Positions 12,152 through 27,791 of a DNA stretch of 64,000 nt are shown here, one piece after another. Source of the DNA: Phaffia rhodozyma (Eukaryota; Basidiomycota; Tremellomycetes; Cystofilobasidiales; Mrakiaceae); contig JACGZH010000005.1 of the NCBI GenBank assembly GCA_014706385.1, forward strand, positions 310,001-374,000, given 5' to 3'. The translations under genes were made by a program, and so were the position numbers. The stretch's first letter is position 1. Every line of letters starts with the position of its first letter. The notes below the pieces were generated by a model, which saw nothing but the letters and a program-made list of their open reading frames with translations, made no database searches and was not told the origin of the DNA.

Positions 12152-14583
12152 CTAGTTGTCTCGATCTCCTCTATCGAACTTATTCTCGGAGAAATACCTA
12201 GCTTTGATAGACCTCCCGCCAAAAAATCTGTCGTCCAATGCACGGATGGCCGTCCATGCACCTGCTGGACCAGAGAACACCACGAATACCTATGTGAGAG
12301 AAGGGTTTATTTGAAGGAAACCCACAGAGAAGTCAGTTTACTTTTGTGACAGAGGAAATGTGATATCCGCCACGCAAGGTAAGAGACGGAGAAACGTACT
12401 CGGACGGAATCTTCAGGCCGGGAGGGGGTTGGATGGACCTCGTGGATGACCACTCGTTCGACCACTCCGCTGAATCAACGAATCAAATTCAGAAAGAGAT
12501 TTTCCGATAAGGAAACAGTCTTTGTAGGACGAAGAACCCCATGTTATAATGAAAACAGATAGAGAAAGACGTACAATTTTCCACATTCCTCTGCAATATC
12601 CTGGCTTAGCTCGTCATCCACCTCCTCTACAGACCCCACCATATGCATCAAAAGCACGATCCGACTGGACTCTCCAAACCTTGCTAAATCTTCTGCGTTC
12701 TTTCTTGAAGTCGTTTCTGAGATCACTTTACCCATTGCTCGGGGTTGAAAAGGTGCATCAGACGAGGACGATAGTTTCGCTTTAGGCTTTGACGTTTGAG
12801 CGATCTGAAGGGGATTTGTTATACCGGATGCGCTAAAAACAGAGAAAAGGACGGTGGGATGAGTTCAGTCTGTTTTACAATAGATGGAGACAAGCATGGC
12901 CTGCCAACAAATAGAAGACAAAGAAGAGGCTACGAACTCGACTCCCAGACCTTCTCCAGTTTTATGTCCCCATTTATCCTATTGAGCGAAGAGAGGAGGA
13001 TTTTAAACACAATCCAGGTTTTTTAACACCTACACATCAGTGAGAACAGACAAACCATCATTCGGGTAGCAAAGTCTCTGTTGTCATTGGGATCCCTCTC
13101 AACTTTTGGAGGCGGGGGAGTCGATAGATTTCCTTCCGTGTTTCCAGCTAGAGCAACTCCGCTAGCCGGCTTAGCAAACCGAGCAGCACTATGAATGACA
13201 TAGAGTACTTCATTGTAAACGAAGGTTTGATACAAAAAGATGTCAAAAAACTGATAGTTCTTACATTGCAGCCGCTGCTCTCTTCCTTTCTTCGACTTTT
13301 CGTTGGAATTCTTCACTATCAATCCCACTTGGAGCTGCGCCGGTAGGAACCGACGAAGAAGACGACGACGACGAGAAAGATGGTATAGATACTGCCTCTC
13401 TAGGAGCATCTGATGATACAGTCGGCTGTTGAAGGGAGGATAAGGCAGCTCGACGGAGATAAGCTTCTTCCCCTGAAAGACTCGCTTGAGGTGGCACGAC
13501 CAAGCTAGGAGGTGGCGGTAGTGTACCAGTAGCAGCGATACTAGCAGGAGTAAATGAAGGGGCTGAAGGATCTAAATCGGACTGTAAGGGATTAGAATGA
13601 GAGGTAGAGGGTTGAAAGACTGGGAAAGCGTTAGATGAGGGGGTTGTAGTGCTATAAGACGCTGGAGGTGGTTGGCCTGTAACAATCCATTGAGAAATGG
13701 AGATCAGATCAGAGGCCTCCATGGTGAATGAAATAGTAGAAACCCGACAAACCGATATAGCGGCCAGTTCTTGCTCTTTCCAGCTCTTCTTCTTCCTCAT
13801 CTTCAGTGTAGTAAGAACTCTCGCTTTCACTCTCAATCTTTCTCGCATACTCCTTTTTCTCCCTTCGGATTCGCTCCTTTCTCTTCTTCTCCTCGGCCTT
13901 CCATCTGGTGTACTCCTCAATGTCATTGGGTTTTGCCGGGTCGTACAGTTCCAATGGATTGAACGTTGCTCTGTTTTGTTCTGAAGGGTTGCCACGGTTT
14001 TTTCTCTTTTTCTTCTTCTTGTTCGCCTGGGCCTGGGCTGAGTCGTATGCAGAGGACGAGGGATTCAGACGTTTATTGAACCCATTGATATCTTCTTCCA
14101 GAGTAAGAGAGGGTAAGGCCCGGGTATACGTCTGGTCTGCGAGTCTAGAGTTCGAAATGGAAGGGTCTGTTCTAGGCTTATGGATCACAGGTGCTGCTTC
14201 TCGCACGATATCTGTCGACTTCGAACCTGAAGAAGCATTCGGAGTAGGAGTAAAGAACAACGCGGCGGACGGCCGAGGCGGCTTTGGTTTTTGAGCGGGC
14301 GCCCGACGAATAGGAGCAAATGCAAGCGCAGTTGACCAGTCTATATTATGAGATTGAAGAGAGGAGATGGAGTAAGAAGGAACGAATCAAAGTCAGTTGG
14401 TTTGAGTACTCAATAGATTTCGGTAGACCTGTTGAGGATCTTACTCTTTTTGGGTGCGTTTGCCGAATCCGCGTTTACATTCGTTGATGGATTAGATGAA
14501 CTTGAGCCGGAGGATTCAGCCGACTGAGAGAACGATATGCCTGCGTATAGCGATCCTGGAGTAAACTTGGGGGCTTCCGACAT
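12152..14583 (-). CDS. RBM17: Splicing factor SPF45/RBM17-like, G-patch and C-terminal UHM
   Basis: Pre-mRNA splicing factor involved in 3' splice-site choice. Starts at 14583 (MSEAPKFTPGSLYAG). After the first intron it reads KKNWSTALAFAPIRR, like the human protein's N-terminal NFKLL region. A charged helix follows (PAKPNDIEEYTRWKAEEKKR, then KERIRREKKEYARKIE), equivalent to human EYDPMFPNDYEKV. A Pro/Ser-rich stretch comes next, and then a short G-patch exon near 12940-12980 (DKWGHKTGEGLGV, continuing after the intron as DASGITNPLQIAQ). The C-terminus is a U2AF-homology motif: SSRIVLLMHMVGSVEEVDDE, then EECGKF, then DDRFFGGRSIKARYFSENKF. The G-patch is easy to miss because it is split by introns. 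It diverges from SLT2 with 267 bp between start codons. Confidence 0.87.
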
Positions 14584-14850
14584 TGTCAAGGAGCTGATGC
14601 GAGCTAAAGACAGGATGTATAGTGAGTGATCTCCCGAAATGAAACAGAAAGAAGTGCGAAGGGTTAAGATAGTAGTGAGCAAAACGCCACAAACACGTGC
14701 CTTTTATCCACCGCCTTTTGCGCAGTCAGAATGGTCGACGGTCACCGCTTGTCATTCCTGTCCCTGATGGGAAAAAGAATCCTATTCCTAGATCTTTTGC
14801 TCCAATTCTTACCATACACTCACACCCGCACGTATACACACACCCCAGTC
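14584..14850. promoter_or_regulatory. Shared promoter of SPF45 and SLT2 with CACGTG box
   Basis: 267 bp between divergent start codons. A perfect CACGTG palindrome lies at 14694-14699 in the context AAACACGTGCC, the same flanks found between UTP15 and SAC3. CACGTG is bound by bHLH factors such as Cbf1 in yeasts. An in-frame ATG at 14731 would extend the kinase by 40 residues if the transcript starts upstream of it. Confidence 0.55.
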
Positions 14851-17588
<2,738 letters not shown>

Positions 17589-18071
17589 ATTTTGTAAATC
17601 ATCCAGTTCAAAAAAAACATTTCTCTTTGTTTTCCCTCGTATCATACCATCGCTATTGTCGTCTTTTCATGTAGTAAAAAAGAGACTATCACTTTCACCG
17701 CTTGCTCGCTATCTATCTGCCATCTCTATAAGCCTTTACAGGGCTATGAATACACGGACCCTTTCTTTCATTTTTGCATCTTTCAACGTTCTTTCTTTTT
17801 CACGACGTCTATTTCGCTATGATTGTTGCTCTTGAGATATTACATATTGTGTCTTCTCGCCGAAAGCTATGTCGGATGTCGAGTGTCTAATATACTGCTA
17901 TGATGGTGACATCCCTTATCTCTTGATCGCGCTACGAAATTATCTGTTCGTCAAATCTCCGCCAACATTCATTTACCCAATCCCACTCCACATACTCATT
18001 TTCCAAGTCTGTTCTCTCTCACCAAAGAATATCTAATCCAGGGGGTTGATTTAGCTCCTCACTTGTTCATC
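17589..18071. other. Intergenic region between SLT2 and APN1
   Basis: About 480 bp holding the SLT2 3' UTR and APN1 promoter, rich in C/T runs. Nothing else recognised. Confidence 0.5.
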
Positions 18072-20348
18072 ATGAAATCTCGCCCCAAAAGAGTCCATTC
18101 CGCGGTCATGAGCACTCCCTCGCCTCCTGCCTCCGCTAGATCGTCCATTCTATCTTCCCCTCCTCATTCTCCTTCCGAGTTCCCTCCTCCGGTCTCGCCT
18201 CGTCCAGCATCTCCTCCATCCGTAGCTCCCTCAGCTGCTTCTCAGAAGGAGTCTCCCGCAAAGAGGGTTAGAATACTCAAGAGTTCTGTCGCAGAAGAGG
18301 ACATCGCACCAGAGAGAAGTGGAAGCGCTATTAGGGTGGGTGCTCACGTTTCAGCCTCAGGTGGAGTAGAGAACGCAGTGAAGAATGCAGCTAAGATCGG
18401 GTGAGTCTTTGAGATACATTTTCATGATGTTCATTTTCAAGCAGTTGATTGATTCTCTCGCCATGTTGATTCCATAGAGCGAATGCATTTGCTTTGTTCC
18501 TGAAAAGCCAAAGACAATGGAAAAGTACGGCGTTAGCAGAGACGACTATCAAGGAATCATTCCCTAATGCTTGCAAAAGTGAGTAAACCAACTGCTTTAC
18601 TCTTACATTTCCCTCCTTCCCTCTATCGATCAGGTGTTAGAGTCTCATTCTTATTCCTCACGAATGGTGCGAGATGGTTAGAATTTTCATACAATCCAAA
18701 GCGGGATATGTTGGTCAGTGCGAAGCTTACTCCTGACCTTGTGATTCACGTCTTTGGTTCATTGCTGATGGAAGCGATACTCAATTCCGCTATATAGCCT
18801 CATGGGTCTTATTTGGTCAACTTGGCTAATCCGGAAAGCTCCAAGCGGGAAAAGTCGTACGAGTGCTTCATTGATGACATCAAGCGCTGTGAAAGTTTAG
18901 GGATTGGACTATATAACTTTCAGTAAGGACCCTCTATAGCCCTTCGTTGAGGAAGACGTGTACGGAAAGGTTACTGATGATCAAAGTCATTTCGCTTGGT
19001 TTATGCTCAGTCCTGGGTCTCCAATGAAAGAGGATAGGGTTAGAGCGATTGGATGGGTGGCTGAAGGAGTCAATAGAGCGTTGAACGAGACAAAGCACGT
19101 AACGATCGTGCTTGAGAACATGGTCCGTCTCTATGCTTCTGTCTCTATGCTTATTTTGCTAATTTTTTGTGCCGCATAACTTTTTGAAACCCGATTTTGG
19201 GCTTGTGTACAAAAGGCAGGCCAAGGTGAAGTCTTGGGTTCTTATTTCGAGGACTTGAGGGACATCATCAAACTTGTGAAAGATAAATCAAGGATTGGAG
19301 TTTGCATAGATACATGTTCGTATCGAATGCTTCGCCTCCTTTTATCCGTTATTATTTTTATAAAGTCACAGACAAGTTTTGTCTTACTGAAATCTCCTTG
19401 TTTTGTTTCTTTCCAGGTCATCTGTTCGCTGCGTCCGAGTCAAATGACATTCGAACCCCCTTGACACTCCATCAAACTCTCACCCGGTTTGACAGTATGG
19501 TTCCTTTCAGATACTGGAAAGCACTACATGTAAATGATAGTAAATTTGGCTTAGGGATGAAGAAAGACAGGCATGAGAATATAGGGGTAGGTCAGATTGG
19601 GTTAGAAGGGTTCTGGTCTTTGATTCGGTGGAATGGACCAGAGGGAAAGAAGGATTGGGAAGGGTGGAGAGATGTCCTCTGGATCCTGGAGAGTGAGTCT
19701 TGAGAGGAACTTGTGTTTGTTGTTTTTCGTCGCTGGTTCACATCTTTGCGGTTGACAATCGATTCGCTTTTCTTCTATTCCGTTTGTTGCATAGCTCCCA
19801 ACAATGGAAACGACCAGGTCTGGAAGCGGGAGATTGAATTGGTTTGTACTCGTGTTTTCACGGCCCAGCCTGTAGCGCACATGATATACATCTAATCTCT
19901 TAATTAAAGTATACTGACAAGTCGTTATCCGTCTTTCTCGTATCTTTTCTCCTCCTAATGGCTACGGTATTTACCGGGACTTTAGCTTCATCAACTCGAG
20001 ACCCTCGAAGATCCAAGTCATCTACCAACCAGTGTGTACTATCTATCGGATAGATGAAAATACGCCTGCTAATGAGAACACCGCCCTTTCCTATCTTCTT
20101 TCGCAAAAAAAAAAAAAGTTCAAGCAGAATGGATCAAAGAATGTGCGGGTCTCAAACTACTAGGAAACCCTCCGAAAGTACTCAAGATCTCAAAAGTAAA
20201 AAACGCAGTAACACCAAAGAATCCAAAGAAGATCAAACCCGAGGTTAAGGTCGAACCGAGGATTAAACGAAACCCTAGATCGAAAAGGACAATAAAAAAC
20301 CTGAAAGAGTCCTCGGAGGAAGAGGAGGGGAGTTCAGAAGATAAATAA
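18072..20348 (+). CDS. APN1: AP endonuclease, endonuclease IV family (APN1)
   Basis: Zinc-dependent base-excision-repair enzyme that cleaves 5' to abasic sites. The first ATG is 18072 ([12 protein letters not shown]), followed by about 75 residues rich in Ser/Pro before the TIM barrel begins at [19 protein letters not shown]. Zinc-ligand motifs can be read in order across exons: [70 protein letters not shown] and the final ILE near the end of the barrel. The last exon encodes a Lys/Arg-rich tail ([19 protein letters not shown], further basic residues, then an acidic [12 protein letters not shown] end). This agrees with the basic C-terminal nuclear signal of yeast Apn1. About eight introns. 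Confidence 0.92.
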
Positions 20349-20657
20349 TGACTTCCTTGATCATCTGGGTGGTCCAAAACTAAATTTGTTGTTTCTTGTT
20401 ATACATAAACCGAATGTCTCAAAGTGAAAAACATAAATCCGTGTGTGTGCATTGAATATGTTGAGATGGGTAGATACAGTCAAACAAAGTAGTAGAGAGA
20501 CAACACAGAGAAATTCAAAGCAAATGAGGATATAGAAAAGGATGAGAAAGAAGAAATTCAAGCGATATTAGAGCTGTCGGCCAATCAATTAATGGAAGAC
20601 AGTTGTGAAAAGACATGAGACCAGGAACTAGATGACCCTAAGGGTCAAAGGTGATAA
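20349..20657. other. Convergent 3' region between APN1 and the Mug190-like gene
   Basis: About 310 bp where two convergent genes end. A/T-rich, no gene seen. Confidence 0.5.
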
Positions 20658-23600
20658 CTAGTCATGATGGTGGCCCTTCAGCTTCTCGATGAAGTGACTC
20701 ATAGACCTAAGCAGGACATAGTTAAGGATCATGGATGTCAGATCAGTGTCAGGCAAGAGTTTTTAATTAATGAAGAAGTCGGAGTAATAGACATAGAACG
20801 TACTTTCGAGACCGATGTCGGCGGGTAGATTTCTTCTCCTGTTTAATCTCAACCCTTTTCACCTCTTGTTTCTGATGTAATTCCTCCTGTGTCAACGGAA
20901 GACAAATCGACGCCCAAAGAAAAAAAATCGTGTGCAATAAGTCTATGATTCAACAACCTAAATTTCGCGAAATAAAAAGAAACAAAATACCAGGAAACAA
21001 GAACAAACCTGATCAATCACCCCCTCAGGATGGTATATCTGAGGCTCGGCGACAACCTCTTCTTTACGATCGACCTCATTCCAAACCTCATAGGCGTGTC
21101 GGTGTGCTTGGTTTCGGGTTCGTGCCTCGTGGTCCTGTTATAGGTTGTAGATCAAAGTTTGAAGGGGTAAAGGCGTGTCAGTTCGTTCAAAAAACATATG
21201 TTGGGGGGAAAGACGAAGACCAAAGCATCGGATATACTTCATCCAGACCGGCGTCGAGAAGAACGGTGGTAGAAAGCCAACCAACAACTTTATATTCGTG
21301 CGTGCTGGCGCAGAAGTCGTTCAAGTACTGTTTGTCAAAGAGATGGGGAAGTTTTGTCAGTCAAGTTGATGCACGTGAAGCAAGAATGGGAGTAGTGTCT
21401 CACATTCTGACGAAGCTGAACCAGATCTTTAGCGATGATGATGGGTATTCTGATAGTCCTCGTTTCTTCATCAACGAGCTCCTGGAGCCAAAGTGATGAG
21501 ATAGCTTTGAGCTCCTTGCCTAACCCAAGAAGCTTACTGCCCTGGAACTGGAATGATAGGCAGGATTGATATCTACTGTACACAGGAAGTCGGACGTTAT
21601 CGACATCCCATGTGATTCTAGATCCATCAACAACAGCCTCCTTTTTAGGCAATCGCTCGGATGAGTCATTCGTAACCATTCGAAGATGCTTGAGATCCTC
21701 CGCCAAATCGGTGTACTGAGGCGATAGATCTGCAACTATAGGCTCAGTGATTTGAATGGTACCCGCCTCGTATCCAGAGAGGTTGGGAGGGAGATCCATC
21801 TTGACTCCGCTGAATTTCAGAGAGGCGTGAATTTCTATCGTAAAGAATGAAGAGGATCAAACTTCGTCAGTGATAACAAGGCGAGGAGTTATTTCTGAAA
21901 TGTCAAATAACGTACGTCCGTTTCCAGATCCATGCTCCATCTAAACCACAAATTGAAACTTGATGGTCAGTCACGAAAGGCCCGATACAGCAGAGGACAG
22001 TTGTGATCGGAGAAACTTACAGCAAACATCTTCGTGACTTCACTTGACTTCGTGAACAAATCTATAAGATCTAGAGTGACTACACCTAGAATCGGATCCT
22101 GTTCATACCAAGAGGCATCTCGAACAACCATCTGAACATGGGCATCCTTCCAGTTCCGAACAAAGTGCTCCGAAAGTGTCTGGTAATATTTGGAGTAAAG
22201 AGATGTCGATCAACCGTTGGCTTTGAGTATATTTGAAGTCGAGTGCAAAGTCAAGCTATAACAGACAGACAAATGAAACGAACCACAAAGAAGGGCATAG
22301 AAGTGTATTGTCGGACTCGAGTTTTAGTTGCCAATTCTTCATTAATGAAAAGCTCGATATAAGCACTCGGAGGAGTCTGGGGCGCCTGTCAAGCAAATCG
22401 GAGTAATCGATAAGAGTTTGTCTGGATACGATGTCTTGCATCGGAATAGAAAGGAGAAAGCTGACCTTTGGATCATCGGTAGGCTTCCTTTCAAGGCTGT
22501 TAATATGGTTGATAAGAACAGACAAGATTCCAGATTTATACTTCGGATTCGGGCTATGTGTTCATAAATCCGTAAAACAAGGTACATTCAGTTCAAGGTA
22601 TATTTTGAGATGTTTCCAATGGCTGACATATATGTGGTCAAGATAACTCACGGAGTTCGGGTTGCATCAGGCGGTGGAGGAGGAGGCGTCTTTGCTGGGA
22701 AAGGTGCTTTCTCTCCCGGCATCATCGTCTCTGTCTCAATCAGAGAAGTTGTAGGAGGTGCAGCCGGGTTCTCTTCAGGAGACTCCATTTCTTTCAGAAG
22801 AGCAGCTCGCTCGTAGTATCCGACAGACCAGTGGATAGTTCCTTGCATCGAGTTAGCATCTGATCATAAGAACATAAAAGGGGAGATTAATTGTCTAAAT
22901 CTGGTTTTGAAAAAATCATGAAATTTAATGAGAGAGGTCACCTTCAAACCCAGACAGGCCATCCTTTCGGCGCATCATTACGTTTGGCCTCGCCATTATA
23001 TCCAAAAGAGGGACATTTACTGTGAGTATTCGTTGTGGTTGAAAATGAAGTATTTCACAAAGAAACCGTCGCATTAGTATCACTATGAAAAGTGTGGCTT
23101 GAACATTTGTAGCATACCTCGCCCAATGAGATCATCCGATTTTAATTCTAGTGCGATCAAACCATATGAGTAGGTCGTCAGTCTTGACTAGATTTGCACA
23201 TACAAGGAACTGAGGCAAGTCACGTACTATCTGAGTCCCAGAGACAGACGCTGAGTGCTTCCTGACTCTTTACGTCATCCGAGTTTACAAGTAAGTAGCA
23301 AGTCTCCTCGAAGACAGGGTTGAGGTCTCCAACGATGATTCGGGTTGAGTACAAAGGTTTCCCAAACTTTGCGTATGACATTCTGTGTTTCAAACAAAGA
23401 ATCTGTTATTAAGACGAGAAAGAGTAAGGGAAGGTGTGAGGCTATCTCTAAATATTGAACGTACACGATATAAGGATCGGAAGAACCTAATGATAGAGGA
23501 AATGTCATTCAGTCGATAAAAGAAAGTTGCTTCTAGCTAGAATATAGAAATAATCACGAACCGTTCCTATCCTGGGCACTCAAGCCTTCTCCGTAGTGAA

Positions 23601-26350
23601 TGGTGATGACCAACACACCCTGTGTCTTAGTTTCTCCGATAGCGACTACAGGAGCAATCGATCGATACAATTTTTAAGCAACCATCAGTCCCACGAGCCT
23701 TTCTTTTCCTTCCGAAGCTCAAGAAAGAAGCTATGAGAACATACCAGGGCTGACCATATCCTGCAAATTCATCGTCATTGATCTGGGCGCGGTTAATGAT
23801 TTCGTACCCGTCTTAAGCCCTAGCTTAATCATAGAAGACAATAGAGGTAGATCCAGAAGATTGGGTAGGTATTTCTGAATAGAGATAGCGACGTCAATGT
23901 CTGGAGCATCCATCTATGTTCCGTTCGTTTGTTTTTGTATCCCATTTTTTAGGGAAGACAGAAAGATACAGAGCGCACAGCAAACAGCTTATCAATCAGC
24001 ATCTCGATTCAAGGATATCTTGAACATGGATGTGTTGAAGACATACGAGAGCAAATGAGACATTTCGAACGAAGGGAGCGATAGGAATGAACTGAAGCCG
24101 AAGCCGGATGGTTGCAACAATTCGGTTAAGCCTGATCCAGATAGGGATTGGGATTTTGTACTTCTCCATTATCTGAAGTGCCATAACAAATAAATTGTTT
24201 GAAGTGAGAGATAGATCTCATGTGCAAATCTGAGATCGATGCCGAAAGCAAGAGTAGCTACTCGATCGCTTACCTGCGCGACTAGCTCAAGAGTGAATTG
24301 TATATTAGTTGGCCGTGTGTCCCCTTTTACACCCTTCCTTCCACTGTAAGCAAACGAAATTTCTAGATTCTATGATTCGCAAAGTTCCGGATAAGTGGTC
24401 ATCTTAGTCGGTAGAAGGTAACGCGTAGAGAGTGTATAGAAGAGAAACTAACGGTGTAGTCTCCAGATTGGGATTCCTCAAATTTGTACTTGTCTTTTCC
24501 CAAGTTGATCCATTCTTCTCGAGGATATCTGGAAACCACCGTTGATCTGTCAGGCTCACCAGCAATTGGCTTTTGGTTTTGATATAAAAAAACGTTTCTT
24601 ACTTTCGATCAGAGGGCGAATCAGCAAGTCCTCGGATTTCTAAAATTCTTAGCGGAGCCGCTCCTGTATGACGAGAAGTTGAATATATCGATGAGTAAGA
24701 GTAGCACGGAAGACTACCTTCTGACAAAGTCATATAGACAACCTACCAAGATCGATATCTGTGAATTTGACGCCTGCAAGAAAGGGAGCAGAAGCTTTTA
24801 TGGTATCCTCAATTCCCGTAGCTGTAGTGAGAAACATCTCTGTTAGACGAAAGTAATGTCGTGGCGCACCCACAAGATCCTCGTTAGCGTTTTGTCTTCG
24901 ACAACTAGGCACTAAATTTGAGTCGACACGTGTACGCACCAGAGCTGAGCAGCTTCCAGAACGCCCCGACGAGGCTGTTGAGCCACTCCGTGCTCTCCGG
25001 CATCGGCGTTTCAAACTTTCCTGGTCTCCTCTTGGTGAAATCTTTCTTAGCTACTTCTAACTCGGCGTGCAAGCCGTCTTTGATTTCCCGACCAAGATAC
25101 CAACCTCCCGCACCTAACGCGCCTATCAAGCCCGTTTTAAGTACAAAGCTGATCCAACCGCCAGACGAAGCGGTGACAGCCCACAACAGAACAGACGAAG
25201 CGACAGCGAAAGTGGAGAACCAGTCGATGTACTGATGAATTGACTCGAGCGCGGGTGATTCAGAAGAAGGGTATGGAAGAAGGGAAATGTTGGAAGGATG
25301 GGCAGGAACAGGGGATGTTCGAGAATGATGAATTTCCTTTGGGGATGGAGGTGGCCGGATGGCGTTCATTAAGGAAGAGAGAGGGAATTCTGTAGAGAAC
25401 GTTTTGATATGGCAACGGTCAATCTTCAGAGTGAAAACTGACGCAGGTTTATCGACTGGATTTGCATGTGTCCTTACCTTTCATCTCTGCATCCTTGATT
25501 GTTACTGCGTATCCAGTCGTGGGGTCCTTCACCGTTCGTTTTCCTTTCTTTTCTTTAACCTAAAGAGAAGGAGGCAAGAACAGGAGAGATTGATGAGATA
25601 TTCACAAAATTAGCTCAAGCAGATTAACTTAAAAGGTTTGAATTGAATGCATCAGACATACCTCGTCAGTCTTCTTTCCTTCATCAGGCTTCATCCTCTT
25701 CTTGATGGCGTCCTTATCGTCCTCTTTCTCAGCTTCATTTTGCTCGGCCTCTCTATCCTTGGCTTCTTGCAGCTCATCATCACTCAGGCTACCATCATAG
25801 TTATCCTGATGCTCTCGCTCTTGGTTCTCCAGACTGAATAATCAAACAATCACCAAAATAGAATGAAATCAATCTCTATAACAAAATACCCCGCCTCCCG
25901 ATAGAATGACTTGCTCTGATGGTTTTCGGTTTATCTTTTCAGGATGAGAAGGATGTTCTAGTCAGAGAAAGAGCGGACGCACTATTTAGATATAGTAGGG
26001 ATCTGATTGTATTCTGAGTAGATCGTAGTCTTCTGAACCACAGTATCTTCTTTGTGATGATGGATAGGTTCTGGGGCTGGAGGAGGAGCTGGGATCACAA
26101 CTACAGGAGCAGCAACCGGAGGATGAACAACATTTTGTTGAACAGTCTCTCTTTCAATCACCTCGACAGGCTCTCCCAAATCAAGAACGGTTCCAAGGGA
26201 GGTGCCAGTATCTATTGTCGAAGGAGTCGACATCGTGTTAAGAGGATTGGACAAGACGTGGACGGATGATGGAAGTGATGGGCTGTCCTTTGAAACAGGT
26301 ATGGAAAAAGACCGAGCGAACAGACGACCGAGCGATCCATCATACGTCAT
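20658..26350 (-). CDS. SMP and C2 domain lipid-transfer protein, Mug190/tricalbin-like
   Basis: Very likely an ER membrane-contact protein that moves lipids through its SMP domain. An ATG at 25369 looks like a start but is internal. Splicing the intron just upstream joins ...DAEMK to EFPLSSLMNAI, and coding continues through a charged exon (about 25840-25660, NYDGSLSDDELQEAKDREAE) to an opening exon with start ATG at 26350 (MTYDGSLGRLFARSF). Next come a hydrophobic stretch near 25200-25090 (FAVASSVLLWAVTASSGGWI, then LKTGLIGALGAGGWYLGREI) and the SMP domain beginning ESTEWLNSLVGAFWKL, with IKASAPFLAGVKFTDIDLG and APRSMTMNLQDMVSPG. Then come C2-like modules (GVLVITIHYGEGLSAQDRNG, SSDPYIV) and a long C-terminal region ending SHFIEKLKGHHHD. 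More than fifteen introns, about 1,200 residues. The family call is by remembered similarity to S. pombe mug190. Confidence 0.78.
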
Positions 26351-26484
26351 CGACCATGGTTACGCGTGACCGGTTACATTTACAAGCCTAGCAATCACAT
26401 CGCTTGTTCTATAGCATAGCGACTGTCAGGAATACAACATAGATACAACATGGAAGCACCACACATCCCATACAGTTCTTCTTC

Positions 26485-27574
26485 TCAATGTCGGCCGAAT
26501 CCAGTAGGAGCTCGAGGAAGATCTAAAGGTGAAATAAGTTCATGAGGAGAGAGGCATCAGTTGTCTTGCTGAGACGTTTGGTACTTAGCGCAATCGGAAA
26601 CGCACCTTTGGAAACAGCTTTTGCCTGATGAGAGACAAGAGAGAGATGCAGAAATTAGTCTGAATCGTAGTTGACGTCAGGACAGATATGACGGATACAT
26701 ACCTTCATCAGATTTTCCTTCTTTTTCGCGTCGCTTATTCGCATGTTGAAGATATCCTAAGTGAACGAGAGTAAAGTGTATGAAGTCAAGCACATAAGCA
26801 ACATGTCTTCAACTCAAGCACAGAAGAACGAATCAAGACTCACACGATGGAGAGCATACGACTTATGACTTGGCGTAATAGGAGTAGACGGAATCAATGG
26901 TGTCGAAGCCTTCTTCGCCTCAGCCTCTTCTTTCCCGGCCTTTATCGACTCCTTCTCTGATTCTTTGTCTTTGCCCTCCCTTTCCTCCTTAGACTTCTCT
27001 TTCCGTCTCACTTCCTTGGCCTCGTACTCGGCTATAACTTTTCCGATCTCTTCCTTCAATGGCTTGTCTGCCGGGGGAGGAGTCAATAGAGTCGCAAATC
27101 CACTGTCGGTCAAATGAGATGGACAGACGTAGAAAAAGTCTGTTGTGTTGATTGCTAAGAAATTCACGCAGGAATAAACAGTAGAACCGTATGCATCAGC
27201 ACATCATTTTCAACAAGACGAGTAGCTAAAGAGATTGGGAGAAGAACCCACTCGCCAAGACAACAGTACTCTCTTTATAGCAAATATAACAAGGCCGACC
27301 GGTCCCTACGCTTGAGAACATCAGGCATATTAAAGTCAGTCGACCCAATCACATCAGCAAGGCTCAAATAGCGCTTCATGGTGGGCGAGAGAACATAAGA
27401 GTGAACAGAAACTGGATCGTTCACCTGTAGTCTGTAATCCGAAAAAAAAAATAGAAGTAACGAAGTTCCCAAAGGACGTCCAGATATGATCAGCGACCTG
27501 TTGATCAGTCAACTACTAATAGAGATAATTTCACTTACCCGTTGATAATATTTGTTTTCCCATTTAACAGACAT
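26485..27574 (-). CDS. VFA1: VPS4-associated protein 1 (VFA1)
   Basis: Endosomal protein that binds the AAA ATPase Vps4 and stimulates ESCRT-III disassembly. The N-terminal zinc-binding block is RPCYICYKESTVVLA followed by TTDFFYVCPSHLTDSGF, giving the expected CxxC...C pattern. A long Lys/Glu helix follows (about 60 residues, KVIAEYEAKEVRRKEKSKEE), then PSHKSYALHR, the exon reading DIFNMRISDAKKKENLMKAK, and the end LPRAPTGFGRH. The start at 27574 (MSVKWENKYYQR) fits the family's short lead. The link from that exon to RPCYICY is unclear: the open stretch in between reads in another frame, so there may be one intron or an extra micro-exon. The C-terminal part is secure. Shares a 217-bp promoter with prefoldin subunit 4. 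Confidence 0.85.
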
Positions 27575-27791
27575 CTTGGTTTAGAAAGCAAGTGAAGTGC
27601 GAGAGAGGCGAGAGCTGAGATTGATGATCAATATAGATATGACGGGTATGCCGGCTGTAAAGATAGTGGTATTCAGAGGTTTATCTATGTGTATCGAAAG
27701 TAATTAGTCGCTCGGAGAATGCGAACCATTTTCACGCTCTCATTCATTTCCCTCGACATAAACGTACTCTGTCCAGATAGAATCAGCCGAC
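27575..27791. promoter_or_regulatory. Compact bidirectional promoter, VFA1 and prefoldin 4
   Basis: 217 bp separate the two outward start codons, so a single nucleosome-free region must serve both. The shortest divergent promoter in the window. No specific motif recognised. Confidence 0.5.
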
